In this document: in pieces, positions 16,377 through 25,081 of the stretch
How positions within the stretch are numbered: the first letter of the stretch is position 1
How the letters are laid out: every line of letters starts with the position of its first letter
Assembly (NCBI RefSeq): GCF_900601905.1
Contig: NZ_UWFA01000449.1
Coordinates: 124,001-188,000, forward strand
Direction of reading: 5' to 3'
Origin: Pseudomonas viridiflava
Lineage (GTDB): Bacteria; Pseudomonadota; Gammaproteobacteria; Pseudomonadales; Pseudomonadaceae
Length of the DNA: 64,000 nt
Program-made: the position numbers and the translations under genes
The notes under the pieces: generated by a model
Seen by the model: the letters and a program-made list of their open reading frames with translations, nothing else
The model's database searches: none
What the model was told of the DNA's origin: nothing

Positions 16377-17201
16377 ATGGCCACGCTTTCAGTCAATCAG
16401 AACAAACTGCAGAAACGCCTGCGTCGCCTGGCGGGCGAAGCGGTGGCCGACTTCAACATGATCGAAGACGGCGACAAGGTCATGGTCTGCCTGTCGGGGG
16501 GCAAGGACAGCTACACCCTGCTCGACGTACTGATGCACTTTCAGAAAGTCGCGCCGATCAATTTCCAGATCGTCGCGGTGAACATGGACCAGAAGCAGCC
16601 GGGCTTTCCCGAGCACGTATTGCCTGCCTACCTGGAAACCCTGGGCGTGGAGTATCACATCGTTGAGAAAGACACCTACTCGGTGGTCAAGGAGCTGATT
16701 CCGGAAGGCAAGACCACCTGCTCGCTGTGTTCACGCCTGCGACGCGGCACGCTGTACACCTTTGCCGACCAGATCGGCGCGACCAAGATGGCGTTGGGTC
16801 ACCATCGTGATGACATTGTCGAGACCTTCTTTCTCAACATGTTCTTCAATGGTTCGTTGAAGGCGATGCCGCCCAAACTGCGCGCCGACGACGGTCGCAA
16901 CGTGGTGATCCGGCCTTTGGCGTACTGCCACGAAAAGGATATTCAAGCCTACTCGGACTTCAGGAATTTCCCGATCATCCCGTGCAACCTGTGTGGCTCC
17001 CAGGAAAACCTGCAGCGCCAGGTGGTCAAGGACATGCTCCAGGAATGGGAGCGCAAGACGCCGGGCCGTACCGACAGCATTTTCCGCAGCTTGCAGAATG
17101 TGCAGCCCTCGCAGCTGGCGGACCGCAACCTGTTCGACTTCACCAACCTGCGCATCGACGAAAGCGCTGCGTCGCGGTTTGTGAATGTGCTGAATGTCTG
17201 A
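16377..17201 (+). CDS. ttcA: tRNA 2-thiocytidine(32) synthetase TtcA
   Basis: Thiolates cytidine 32 of certain tRNAs in an ATP-dependent reaction using an iron-sulfur cluster. The protein has 274 residues with the PP-loop SGGKDSYTLL near residue 40. The cluster cysteines are in CSLCSRLRRG (about 119-122) and PCNLCGSQENLQR further on. The HHRDDIVETFFLNMF segment is typical of the TtcA/TilS superfamily. The ATG at 16377 begins MATLSVNQNKLQKRLRR. It is transcribed alone between two REP doublets. Confidence 0.95.
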   Translation: MATLSVNQNKLQKRLRRLAGEAVADFNMIEDGDKVMVCLSGGKDSYTLLDVLMHFQKVAPINFQIVAVNMDQKQPGFPEHVLPAYLETLGVEYHIVEKDTYSVVKELIPEGKTTCSLCSRLRRGTLYTFADQIGATKMALGHHRDDIVETFFLNMFFNGSLKAMPPKLRADDGRNVVIRPLAYCHEKDIQAYSDFRNFPIIPCNLCGSQENLQRQVVKDMLQEWERKTPGRTDSIFRSLQNVQPSQLADRNLFDFTNLRIDESAASRFVNVLNV

Positions 17202-17223
17202 CCCCATTTCGGGATCACCACAA

Positions 17224-17322
17224 CCTCTGTGGGAGCGAATTCATTCGCGAATGCGGTGGTGCAGGCGAAGACTATTTATCGACTGTACCGGCCCCTTCGC
17301 GAATGAATTCGCTCCCACAGGT
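17224..17322. repeat. REP doublet, GAATTC class
   Basis: Inverted units TGTGGGAGCGAATTCATTCG and CGAATGAATTCGCTCCCACA lie between the convergent ttcA and glycosylase genes. Confidence 0.85.
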
Positions 17323-17338
17323 TGTATGCCCAGCGACC

Positions 17339-18010
17339 TTAATGGTTAACGGTAAACGCCAACATCGCTGACAACTGGCACAACGGCCGGCCGCTTTCGC
17401 TTTGCCACTGGTTGAACACTTGCTGGACGATGGCCTGATCGCGTTTGCTGGTCGGTACTTTGTCGACGATCTTCTGCGCATTGAGCGCCGCCACCACGTC
17501 CCAGGTCGGGATAAAGGTGTCTTTGCCCACCATGCGCAGAAAGCGCGGCGACGACAGCCCGCCCATCTGATTGCCGTGTTTGGCCAGGTATTGCCACAAG
17601 CCCGTGATGTCATCGACCGGCCATTGGGCGATGAATGCGCCGAAGCTGCCGTGTTCCTGCTCGATGTCGAGAATCAGCTGCGCGTTACGCGGCACGCTCT
17701 TGAGCTTGCCCAGGTGGCGAATGATCCGTGCGTCCTGCATCAGGCGTTCCAGGTGGTCGGCGCCCATCAACACAACCTTTTCCGGATCGAAACGGTAGAA
17801 CACTTCTTCGAACGCTGGCCACTTGGAGTCGACCAGGCTGTGCTTCAAACCGGCACGAAACACCCGCAGGGCCATGGTCGACAGATAACGGTCGGCGCTG
17901 ATGGCTTGCAGTTGATTGGCGGTCTTGGGGGAGGGCAGGTGTGCTTCAAGGGCTTTTGCCGAGCCGAAACGGTTCAGGCAATACTCATTCAGCCATTTGT
18001 AATCGTGCAT
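17339..18010 (-). CDS. DNA-3-methyladenine glycosylase I family protein
   Basis: A 223-residue protein of the helix-hairpin-helix glycosylase superfamily, resembling DNA-3-methyladenine glycosylase I (Tag), which removes alkylated bases. Supporting sequence includes FEEVFYRFDPEKVVLM, the RLMQDARIIRHLGKL segment that resembles the Tag region IVRNRAKI, and a GLSSPRFLRMVGKD hairpin region. The zinc-binding cysteines and histidines of E. coli Tag are not evident, so it may be a divergent member. It is followed on the same strand by nothing close and preceded by DUF2069 with a 43-bp gap after that gene's stop. Confidence 0.7.
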   Translation of the reverse strand: MHDYKWLNEYCLNRFGSAKALEAHLPSPKTANQLQAISADRYLSTMALRVFRAGLKHSLVDSKWPAFEEVFYRFDPEKVVLMGADHLERLMQDARIIRHLGKLKSVPRNAQLILDIEQEHGSFGAFIAQWPVDDITGLWQYLAKHGNQMGGLSSPRFLRMVGKDTFIPTWDVVAALNAQKIVDKVPTSKRDQAIVQQVFNQWQSESGRPLCQLSAMLAFTVNH

Positions 18011-18053
18011 TCAGGCTCCGGCGCAGTGTTTCTGAAGGAGGGGGACTGCAAAG

Positions 18054-18470
18054 TCAGACCTGACCTTCGCCCCCAAGTTTGCGGTTGTATTGAAAACGCC
18101 AGCGGATATACAGCAGGGCGCTGACGAAAACGGCGAGGCTGGCGAACATTTCCAGCAGCCCAAACAACCAGCGATTGGGGTCGAAACAGGCCAGCGCACC
18201 TTTGATGAAGTACAGGTTGACCACAAAGCAGGTCCACGAGTGGGCGCGGGCGCTACCGAGGATCATCCCTGGCGCCAGCAGCAAGAGCGGCACCAGTTCG
18301 ATCAGCAGGATCACCCAGGGCCTCGCGCCATGCAGGTCGGCCAGCCCCAGGTAGTAAACGATCAATAGCGTGATGAGGCCGATAAAACATCCCAGGCTGA
18401 CCACGCGACTGACTTTCACTCGCGGTTCAAGCCACTCCAGCGCAGGCAGCACCCTGGGCTTTTTAGCCAC
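18054..18470 (-). CDS. DUF2069 membrane protein
   Basis: A 138-residue inner membrane protein of the DUF2069 family with four hydrophobic segments. The likely start is GTG at 18470, which overlaps the end of wrbA by eight bases and has GGAG seven bases upstream; a longer reading adds non-homologous residues. It is the third gene of an arsC-wrbA-DUF2069 operon, an arrangement common in Pseudomonas. No function is known. Confidence 0.78.
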   Translation of the reverse strand: MAKKPRVLPALEWLEPRVKVSRVVSLGCFIGLITLLIVYYLGLADLHGARPWVILLIELVPLLLLAPGMILGSARAHSWTCFVVNLYFIKGALACFDPNRWLFGLLEMFASLAVFVSALLYIRWRFQYNRKLGGEGQV

Positions 18471-19068
18471 GGCCGGGCTCCAGCAGTGCGGCGGTTTTCG
18501 CCAGACGCTGGCCCAGGGCACGACACAATTGGGTTTCGTGTTGATCCAGTGGGCGTTTGCCGTCGGCGCCCGCGTGATGGCTGGCGCCGTAAGGCGTGCC
18601 GCCGCCGCTGGTTTCCACCAGTGCCGACTCGCTGTAGGGCAGGCCGCTGATCAGCATGCCGTGGTGCAGCAAAGGCAGCAGCATCGACATCAACGTGGTT
18701 TCCTGACCGCCGTGCAGGCTGGCGGTAGAGGTGAAGACACTGGCAGGCTTGCCCACCAGCGCGCCGGTCAGCCACAGGTTACTGGTGCCATCAAGAAAGT
18801 ACTTGAGCGGCGCGGCCATGTTGCCGAAGCGCGTCGGGCTGCCCAGGGCCAGGCCTGCGCAGTTTTTCAGGTCGTCGAGGGTTGCGTACAGCGCGCCGCT
18901 TTCCGGAATGCTCGGCGCTACGGCCTCGCAGTCTGCGGAAATCGCTGGCACGGTGCGCAGTCGCGCTTCCATGCCCCCCAGCTCGATGCCACGGGCAATC
19001 TGCCGGGCCATTTCGCTGGTGGAGCCGTTGCGGCTGTAGAACAGAACCAGAATATAAGGCGCAATCAC
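18463..19068 (-). CDS. wrbA: WrbA-type NAD(P)H:quinone oxidoreductase
   Basis: A flavodoxin-like FMN enzyme that reduces quinones by two electrons, limiting redox cycling. The 201 residues begin VIAPYILVLFYSRNGSTSEM with the FMN phosphate loop SRNGSTSEMA; SPTRFGNMAAPLKYFLD and TASLHGGQETTL are the other family signatures. The GTG start at 19068 overlaps the arsC stop by four bases (GTGA) with GGAG eight bases upstream; the longer open frame extends over arsC and is not real. The operon context suggests redox or stress protection. Confidence 0.9.
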   Translation of the reverse strand: MIAPYILVLFYSRNGSTSEMARQIARGIELGGMEARLRTVPAISADCEAVAPSIPESGALYATLDDLKNCAGLALGSPTRFGNMAAPLKYFLDGTSNLWLTGALVGKPASVFTSTASLHGGQETTLMSMLLPLLHHGMLISGLPYSESALVETSGGGTPYGASHHAGADGKRPLDQHETQLCRALGQRLAKTAALLEPGRG

Positions 19069-19418
19069 GAGACAATCTCCAGCACGTTTTCCGGTGGGCG
19101 ACCAATGATCGCCTTGTTGCCTGCGACCAGAATCGGTCGCTCGATGAGTTTCGGATGGGCAGCCATGGCCGCGATCAAAGCTTCTTCGCTCAGGCTCTGG
19201 TCCGCCAGATTCAGCGTCTTGTAATCGTCCTCGCCGGTGCGCAGCAATTGCCGGGCGCTGATGCCGAGTTTGCTCAGCAGCTCGCGCAGCTGTGCAGCGT
19301 CGGGCGGCGTTTCCAGGTACAGCATGATGGACGGGCTCAGGCCTCGGCCTTGCAGCAGTTCCAGCGCGCCGCGTGACTTGGAGCAGCGCGGGTTGTGATA
19401 AAGCGTCAGATCGGTCAT
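19065..19418 (-). CDS. arsC: ArsC-family arsenate reductase-like protein
   Basis: A 117-residue thioredoxin-fold protein of the glutaredoxin-dependent ArsC family. The catalytic Cys12 is in HNPRCSKSRGAL; the C-terminal region PKLIERPILVAGNKAIIGRPPE carries the conserved RP and GRP elements. It resembles the YfgD branch, which often sits outside ars operons. No arsenite pump or ArsR lies nearby, so a role in arsenate resistance is uncertain. It leads the operon arsC-wrbA-DUF2069. Confidence 0.88.
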   Translation of the reverse strand: MTDLTLYHNPRCSKSRGALELLQGRGLSPSIMLYLETPPDAAQLRELLSKLGISARQLLRTGEDDYKTLNLADQSLSEEALIAAMAAHPKLIERPILVAGNKAIIGRPPENVLEIVS

Positions 19419-19545
19419 TTGCAGGTCGCATCTTGCGTAGGGTGGCGGCTATTCTACCCGCCTGACGCCATGGGCTGAACATGCAGTGGTAATCGGTCGC
19501 ATGCCCGTGGCTGGATAGTGAGGGTCAAGCGTGATGAGGAACAAC

Positions 19546-20013
19546 ATGGCAAAGCGGTTCGCAGCATTAGTGGCGCTGGTCGGCAGTTTGCTGCTGGCTG
19601 GCTGTGGCGTGGATCTGGGCGTGGACCAGAACGGCCAGAAAGTTGCCAGCGACAAGGTCGACAAGCACTGGCTGGTGATCAATTACTGGGCGGAATGGTG
19701 TGGGCCGTGCCGGGTGGAGATCCCGGAGTTGAATCATCTGGCTGAGCAACTCAAGGACCAGAAGGTCAGCGTGTTCGGGGTCAACTTCGACAATTTGCAG
19801 GGTGAAGAGCTGAAAACCGCCAGCAATGCGCTGGGCATCAAGTTCACGGTGCTGGCGCAGGACCCTGCCGCGCAATACGACCTGCCACCCAGCGAAGCGC
19901 TGCCGGTGACCTACATCATTGATGACAAGGGCAAACTGCGCGAACAGATGCTCGGCGAGCAGACTGCAGCGGGTGTGATGGCGAAGTTGAAGGCGCTGCG
20001 CGGGGAAGGGTGA
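19546..20013 (+). CDS. TlpA-like thioredoxin lipoprotein
   Basis: A 155-residue thioredoxin-fold lipoprotein. The signal peptide ends in the lipobox LLAG-C20, so it is anchored to a membrane and faces the periplasm. The redox motif WCGPC lies at the end of the first strand (NYWAEWCGPCRVEIPEL), followed by the cis-Pro region ALPVTYIID. It is likely to act as a thiol reductase or oxidase in the envelope, as TlpA/ResA relatives do. The ATG at 19546 is preceded by AGGA. It is transcribed alone, divergently from arsC. Confidence 0.88.
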   Translation: MAKRFAALVALVGSLLLAGCGVDLGVDQNGQKVASDKVDKHWLVINYWAEWCGPCRVEIPELNHLAEQLKDQKVSVFGVNFDNLQGEELKTASNALGIKFTVLAQDPAAQYDLPPSEALPVTYIIDDKGKLREQMLGEQTAAGVMAKLKALRGEG

Positions 20014-20041
20014 TACGGGCTCGCGATAAACCGGTGGAAAT

Positions 20042-20132
20042 CTGTGGGAGCGGTGCTTGCTCGCGACAAGGGCGCCTCGGTTTAGTGATAAATCACCGAA
20101 ACCTTATCGCGGGCAAGCACCGCTTCCACAGG
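20042..20132. repeat. REP doublet, GGTGCTTGC class
   Basis: Inverted units CTGTGGGAGCGGTGCTTGCT and GGGCAAGCACCGCTTCCACA between convergent genes. Confidence 0.8.
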
Positions 20133-20166
20133 ATGATCATTCCCAAGGGGAACAATCAGCGCCTGC

Positions 20167-20568
20167 TTAACCTTCTTCCCAAAACCGCAACGGCTTGCCT
20201 TCGGCAGGCCACAGGCGCAGTTGGTTGATGGGCGAGATGTCCCAGCGCTGGACTTTGCCGATCGCTTGCAGGAAGCGCTGTTCCTGCTCCATTAAAGCGG
20301 GCGCACACATTTTGCGGGTCTTGCCCACGGTGCCGAAACTGATGGTCTCGTCCTGCAGGGTGTAGGAGGCAAACCAGTGGTTGCAGCCCGCATTGCCATA
20401 AGCCCGGCCATCGGCGCCCAGGGTCATGGTCAGGTGGCTGTTATCAATCAATGGGCGTTCGCCGATCCATTCCAGCAGGTAACTCTGTTCATGCTTGATC
20501 GGCAGCGGTTTGGCCGCGCAACCGGTCAGCAGGACAGCGCCGATCAATGCGGACAGAACGTGTTTCAT
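20167..20568 (-). CDS. META-domain lipoprotein
   Basis: A 133-residue lipoprotein with the lipobox LLTGC17 and a META domain, the fold of HslJ. Supporting sequence includes GNAGCNHWFASYTL and TRKMCAPALMEQEQRFLQAI. HslJ is a heat-inducible envelope protein linked to novobiocin resistance in E. coli; the precise role here is unknown. The ATG at 20568 has AGGAG upstream and overlaps the stop of the preceding gene by four bases, so the two genes form an operon. Confidence 0.85.
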   Translation of the reverse strand: MKHVLSALIGAVLLTGCAAKPLPIKHEQSYLLEWIGERPLIDNSHLTMTLGADGRAYGNAGCNHWFASYTLQDETISFGTVGKTRKMCAPALMEQEQRFLQAIGKVQRWDISPINQLRLWPAEGKPLRFWEEG

Positions 20569-21002
20569 GCCGCCTTCTCCTGGCACTTTCTGCACAAGTG
20601 CTTTTCACCTTCGGATGCCCAGCCCAGCTCGGCGATACGTGCGGCCGCTGCAGGCTTTTGCGCCGAGACGCCCGCTTTGGCGTCAACCATGAACTCAAAA
20701 TCCAGCACCGTGCCGCAACCGTCACAGTTGACCTTCCACTGATGGATGGCCAGCTCGTCGAATACCGGGCCTTTGGCCACGGCTATCCATTGCCCGGGCG
20801 GGTTGATCAGGTGGCGAACCTTTTCAACCTGCAGGCGCATGTGCAGGGTTTTACTGCCTTTGAGGGTCACCAGCAGCTCGTCACGATCGTGGATCGAGCC
20901 GCCGTTGCCAGTCACCTGATAACGGCCCGGAGCCAGGGTGCGGCACTCGGTCAGGGTGTGTTGCGGGTTGAGCATGCTGTAACGGAAATCGTGTTCGGCC
21001 AT
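20565..21002 (-). CDS. Hypothetical protein with two CxxC pairs
   Basis: A 145-residue cytoplasmic protein, no signal peptide. Two cysteine pairs (CDGC in the middle, CRKC near the C terminus) could bind a metal ion. I do not recognise the family. The start at 21002 follows GGAGG at a good distance; an ATG four codons earlier overlaps that site. Its stop overlaps the start of the META lipoprotein gene (ATGA), which implies co-translation. Confidence 0.7.
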   Translation of the reverse strand: MAEHDFRYSMLNPQHTLTECRTLAPGRYQVTGNGGSIHDRDELLVTLKGSKTLHMRLQVEKVRHLINPPGQWIAVAKGPVFDELAIHQWKVNCDGCGTVLDFEFMVDAKAGVSAQKPAAAARIAELGWASEGEKHLCRKCQEKAA

Positions 21003-21196
21003 GAGGTCCTCCAAATTGCGCGCATCCTATCACGCACCCGCAGTTTTTCTCCCCGCTAACCGATGAAGGCGCAGAGGACTGTCTGGCGCTGGCTGTTGAA
21101 AAAGCAGGGTGCGCATCGACGATTCTGGTAATGGGGATATGCGGATTGCCGTCGGCCCCACAGGGGGCCGGGCCTGCCCCTTGAAGGAGGGCTCCA

Positions 21197-23950
21197 TCAG
21201 GCACTCACCCGCGCTTCGGCGGCGAGGCGGTTGATGGCTGATTCCAGATCGTCCAGTGCCGCCTGGGCTTGGGGCGCATTCTGCTTGAGCAGGGTTTCGC
21301 TGCGTTGGCACGCGGCACGCAACTGCGGCACTCCGCAGTATCGCGTTGCACCGTGCAAGCGATGCACGCGCTCCAGCAAGGCCGACTGATCATTGGTTTC
21401 CCGTGCGGCGCGAATGGCCTCGCGATCGCTGTCCAGCGAGGCCAGCAACATGGCCAGCATGTCGGCGGCCAGATCCGGTTTACCCGCAGCCAGCTTCAAA
21501 CCCTCTTCGTGATCCAGAACCAGCATGTCCAGGCTTTTGCGCGCCGTTTCCGGCTGGCGTTCCGGCTGCTGATTGCGCAGCGCCAGGCCACTCCACTTCA
21601 GTACTACCTGAGCCAGCTGCCGTTCGCTGATGGGCTTGGTCAGGTAATCGTCCATGCCGCTCTGCAGCAGCGCTCGCTTTTCGTTGGCCATGGCGTGGGC
21701 GGTCAGGGCGACGATGGGCAGCGGCGTGCTCTGGCGGTCGGTTTCCCAGGCGCGGATCGCTTCGGTGGTCTGCCTGCCGTCCATGCCGGGCATTTGCACA
21801 TCCATCAACGCCAGGTCGAAGGTCTGGGTTTGCACCGCGTGCAGCGCCGCATAGCCGCTGTCGACGGCCGTGACCTCGGCGCCCATGTCTTCGAGCAAGG
21901 TCTGCACCAGCAGCAGGTTGGCCGGGTTGTCGTCGACGCACAACAACCGTGGCGGACGGCTCGATAATGGCTCCGAGGCGTCGCTGCGCGGGGCCTTCGG
22001 GCTAATCAGTTCGCAGAGGGTGCGGCGCAATTTGCGCGTGCAGACCGGTTTGGCCTGCAGTTGGGTGTACATGTCGGGCACCGCCAGCTGGAACAGTGCC
22101 TGCTCGGTGGTGGGGCACAGGACCAGGACCTTGCAGTCAAGGTTTTCCAGGTCCCAGATGTGTTGCCGCAGGCGCTCCGGCGGCAGCTCATGGGCGGTGA
22201 CGCCGACCACCGCAAGGCTGATCGCCGCAGGTGTCTGATGGGCGGCAGTGACCCCGTTGAGCAGGTTTTCCAGATTATTGAACACCAGGGTTTGTAGGCC
22301 GCAATCTTCCAGTTGGTGCTCCAGCGCCTGGCGCGCCAGATCGTGTTGCTCAAGCACCGCCACCCGCAGGCCTTGCAGCGGCATGGCCGGTACATCTTCG
22401 ATGTCTTCGCGGGCCTTGGGCAGTTTCAGGCTGACCCAGAATTCCGAGCCTTCGCCCGGGGTGCTGTCTACGCCAATTTCCCCGCCCATCTGTTCGATCA
22501 GACGCTTGGAGATCACCAACCCCAGGCCGGTACCGCCGGGTTGCCGGGACAGCGAATTGTCCGCCTGGCTGAATGCCTGGAACAATGCGCGCACGTCCTG
22601 ACTGGACAGCCCGATGCCGGTGTCTTGCACGCTGATGCGCAGTTGCGCGCTGTCGTCGGTTTCATCCTCGACCATGGCCCGGGCGACGATGGTGCCTTCG
22701 CGGGTGAACTTGATGGCATTGCTGACCAGGTTGGTCATGATCTGCTTGAGCCGCAGCGGATCGCCCAGCAGCGACAGCGGCGTGTCGCGGTACACCAGGC
22801 TCACCAGCTCCAGCTGCTTGGCGTGGGCGGCGGGGGCGAGGATGGTCAGGGTGTCCTGCAGCAGATCACGCAGGTTGAACGGCTGGTTATCCAGCACCAG
22901 CTTGCCGGCTTCGATTTTCGAAAAGTCGAGGATCTCATTGATGATGCTCAACAGGCTGTCGGCGGATTTTTCAATGGTGCCCAGATAATCGTACTGGCGC
23001 GGGGTGAGTTCGCTTTTCTGCAGCAGGTGGGTAAAGCCCAGAATGCCGTTGAGCGGCGTGCGAATCTCGTGGCTCATGTTGGCGAGAAATTCCGACTTGA
23101 TGCGGCTCGCCTCTAGAGCTTCTTTGCGCGCCAGGTCCAGCTCGATGTTCTGAATCTCGATGGTTTCCAGATTCAGCCGCACGTCTTCGGTGGCCTGATC
23201 GATGCTGTGTTGCAGTTCTTCCTGGGAGTTCTGCAAGGTGGCGGCCATGCGATTGATACCCGACGCCAGTTCGTCCAGCTCCAGGCTGCCCAGGGGCGGC
23301 AGACGGGTTTCCAGTTTGCCGTCCTTGAGCTTGGAGACTGCCTGCTTGATCTGGCTGAGCGGGCCGTTGATGGCGCGGCTCATGCGTATCGCCAGCACCG
23401 CCGTCAAACCGATCCCGGCAAGAATCAACAGCAGGCTGGCAAACATGCTGCGGTAACCACGCAGCAGGGTATTGCTGTGGGACAGTTCCAGTTCGACCCA
23501 GCCCAGCAGCCGGTCGGCTTCATCCGGCACGACGGCGCCGGTCAGATGCCGCTGGCGACCCAATACCGGCAGCAGGTAGCGGGTGGCATCGCTGCCGGAG
23601 CGCTGCAGCAATTGCTCGCTGTTGCCGCTGGGTGCGGGGTTGATCATGCTCGGGCCTGCATGGGCCAGCATCTGCCGGTCGGCGCTGAGGAAGGAGACCG
23701 AGCGCACGTCAGTCTGCTCCAGGGTCTGCACCGCGATGCGTTCGAGCTGCTTGCTGTCGTTGCGGCCCAGCGCCGCCGCTGACAGAGGCGCCAGCTCCTG
23801 GGCAATCATCTCCCCGCGCTGCAGCAACTGCGCCTGCAAGTCGTGCAGTTGCATCCAGGTGAAATAGCCGCCCAACAGCGTCGCCATCAGCATGGCTGGC
23901 AGAATGGTCAGTAGCAGCACGCGGCCTTTTATGCCCAGCTTGGTCAGCAC
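21197..23950 (-). CDS. gacS: Hybrid sensor kinase GacS
   Basis: The membrane sensor of the Gac/Rsm pathway. It phosphorylates GacA, which activates small RNAs that titrate RsmA/RsmE and turn on secondary metabolism and biofilm traits. The GTG start at 23950 (GGAG eight bases upstream) gives 917 residues, the normal GacS length. Membrane segments lie at about 10-32 and 167-189, followed by HAMP. H294 is in NMSHEIRTPLNG, the ATPase N and G boxes follow, D717 is in LALMDVQMPGMDG, and H863 of the Hpt domain is in RVHRLHGATRYCG. All three phosphorelay residues are intact. It is divergent from cysM, the conserved Pseudomonas arrangement. Confidence 0.96.
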   Translation of the reverse strand: MLTKLGIKGRVLLLTILPAMLMATLLGGYFTWMQLHDLQAQLLQRGEMIAQELAPLSAAALGRNDSKQLERIAVQTLEQTDVRSVSFLSADRQMLAHAGPSMINPAPSGNSEQLLQRSGSDATRYLLPVLGRQRHLTGAVVPDEADRLLGWVELELSHSNTLLRGYRSMFASLLLILAGIGLTAVLAIRMSRAINGPLSQIKQAVSKLKDGKLETRLPPLGSLELDELASGINRMAATLQNSQEELQHSIDQATEDVRLNLETIEIQNIELDLARKEALEASRIKSEFLANMSHEIRTPLNGILGFTHLLQKSELTPRQYDYLGTIEKSADSLLSIINEILDFSKIEAGKLVLDNQPFNLRDLLQDTLTILAPAAHAKQLELVSLVYRDTPLSLLGDPLRLKQIMTNLVSNAIKFTREGTIVARAMVEDETDDSAQLRISVQDTGIGLSSQDVRALFQAFSQADNSLSRQPGGTGLGLVISKRLIEQMGGEIGVDSTPGEGSEFWVSLKLPKAREDIEDVPAMPLQGLRVAVLEQHDLARQALEHQLEDCGLQTLVFNNLENLLNGVTAAHQTPAAISLAVVGVTAHELPPERLRQHIWDLENLDCKVLVLCPTTEQALFQLAVPDMYTQLQAKPVCTRKLRRTLCELISPKAPRSDASEPLSSRPPRLLCVDDNPANLLLVQTLLEDMGAEVTAVDSGYAALHAVQTQTFDLALMDVQMPGMDGRQTTEAIRAWETDRQSTPLPIVALTAHAMANEKRALLQSGMDDYLTKPISERQLAQVVLKWSGLALRNQQPERQPETARKSLDMLVLDHEEGLKLAAGKPDLAADMLAMLLASLDSDREAIRAARETNDQSALLERVHRLHGATRYCGVPQLRAACQRSETLLKQNAPQAQAALDDLESAINRLAAEARVSA

Positions 23951-24178
23951 GCTTTTTTCTCCAGCAGGCCAGAATTGCAGAGGATCTTCGCTCGACTTGG
24001 GAGTTTGCCGAGGTTGCAGCAGTGTAGCCATTAAACGCCGTGCAATCGCGGCATATTGCTAAGCGAGCAGCGGGCTGGCTTATGCTTTTTCGCGATAAGG
24101 CCCGCACTTTGCGTGATATGGGCTTTGGCCGTTTGCCGTTATGATAGGCGCCCCCGCAGTCTGGATTGCGAATACGCC

Positions 24179-25081
24179 ATGACCTTGCAGTACCCAACCA
24201 TTGCCGATTGCGTCGGCAACACCCCCCTCGTGCGTCTGCAGCGCATGGCGGGTCATACCAGCAACACGCTGCTCCTGAAACTGGAAGGGAACAACCCTGC
24301 CGGTTCCGTCAAGGATCGCCCCGCGTTGTCGATGATTACCCGTGCCGAGCTGCGCGGGCAGATCCATCCGGGCGACACCCTGATCGAAGCGACCTCCGGC
24401 AACACCGGTATTGCGCTGGCCATGGCCGCTGCGATCAGGGGTTACAAGATGATCCTGATCATGCCCGACAACTCCAGTGCCGAACGCAAGGCCGCGATGA
24501 CCGCCTACGGCGCCGAGCTGATTCTGGTCAGCAAGGAAGAAGGCATGGAAGGTGCCCGCGACCTGGCTGAGCGTCTGCAAAGCGAAGGCCGGGGCAAGGT
24601 GCTCGACCAGTTCGCCAATGGCGACAACCCGGAGGCGCACTACACCAGCACCGGCCCGGAAATCTGGCAGCAGACCAGCGGCACCGTGACGCATTTCGTC
24701 AGCTCGATGGGCACCACGGGCACCATCATGGGTGTTTCGCGCTACCTCAAGGAGCAGAACCCCAACGTGCAGATCGTCGGTCTGCAGCCGATGGACGGCG
24801 CGTCTATCCCCGGCATCCGCCGCTGGCCGCAGGAATACCTGCCGCGCATCTACAACGCCGACCGGGTGGATCGCATCGTCGATATGGATCAGACCGAAGC
24901 CGAAGACACCATGCGGCGTCTGGCGCGTGAAGAAGGCATCTTCTGTGGCGTTTCCTCTGGCGGAGCGGTTGCCGGGATGTTGCGTTTGTCTCGTGAAGTC
25001 GAAAATGCGGTCATGGTCGCGATCATCTGTGACCGTGGCGACCGTTACCTGTCGACCGGCGTCTACGACGCGCCCAACTGA
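24179..25081 (+). CDS. cysM: Cysteine synthase B
   Basis: A PLP enzyme making cysteine from O-acetylserine and sulfide or thiosulfate. It has 300 residues; PLP Lys is in NNPAGSVKDRPALSM, the substrate loop in EATSGNTGIALA, and the phosphate loop in SSMGTTGTIMG. The RRWPQEYLPRIY stretch is typical of CysM rather than CysK. Start at 24179. Its stop overlaps the start of rlmD by one base, so the two are in one operon. Confidence 0.96.
   Translation: MTLQYPTIADCVGNTPLVRLQRMAGHTSNTLLLKLEGNNPAGSVKDRPALSMITRAELRGQIHPGDTLIEATSGNTGIALAMAAAIRGYKMILIMPDNSSAERKAAMTAYGAELILVSKEEGMEGARDLAERLQSEGRGKVLDQFANGDNPEAHYTSTGPEIWQQTSGTVTHFVSSMGTTGTIMGVSRYLKEQNPNVQIVGLQPMDGASIPGIRRWPQEYLPRIYNADRVDRIVDMDQTEAEDTMRRLAREEGIFCGVSSGGAVAGMLRLSREVENAVMVAIICDRGDRYLSTGVYDAPN

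Noticed and set aside
18463..19482. A 339-residue form of WrbA
   Set aside because: The extra N-terminal part is read over arsC in another frame. The GTG at 19068 with a ribosome binding site and a 4-base overlap with arsC gives the normal 201 residues.
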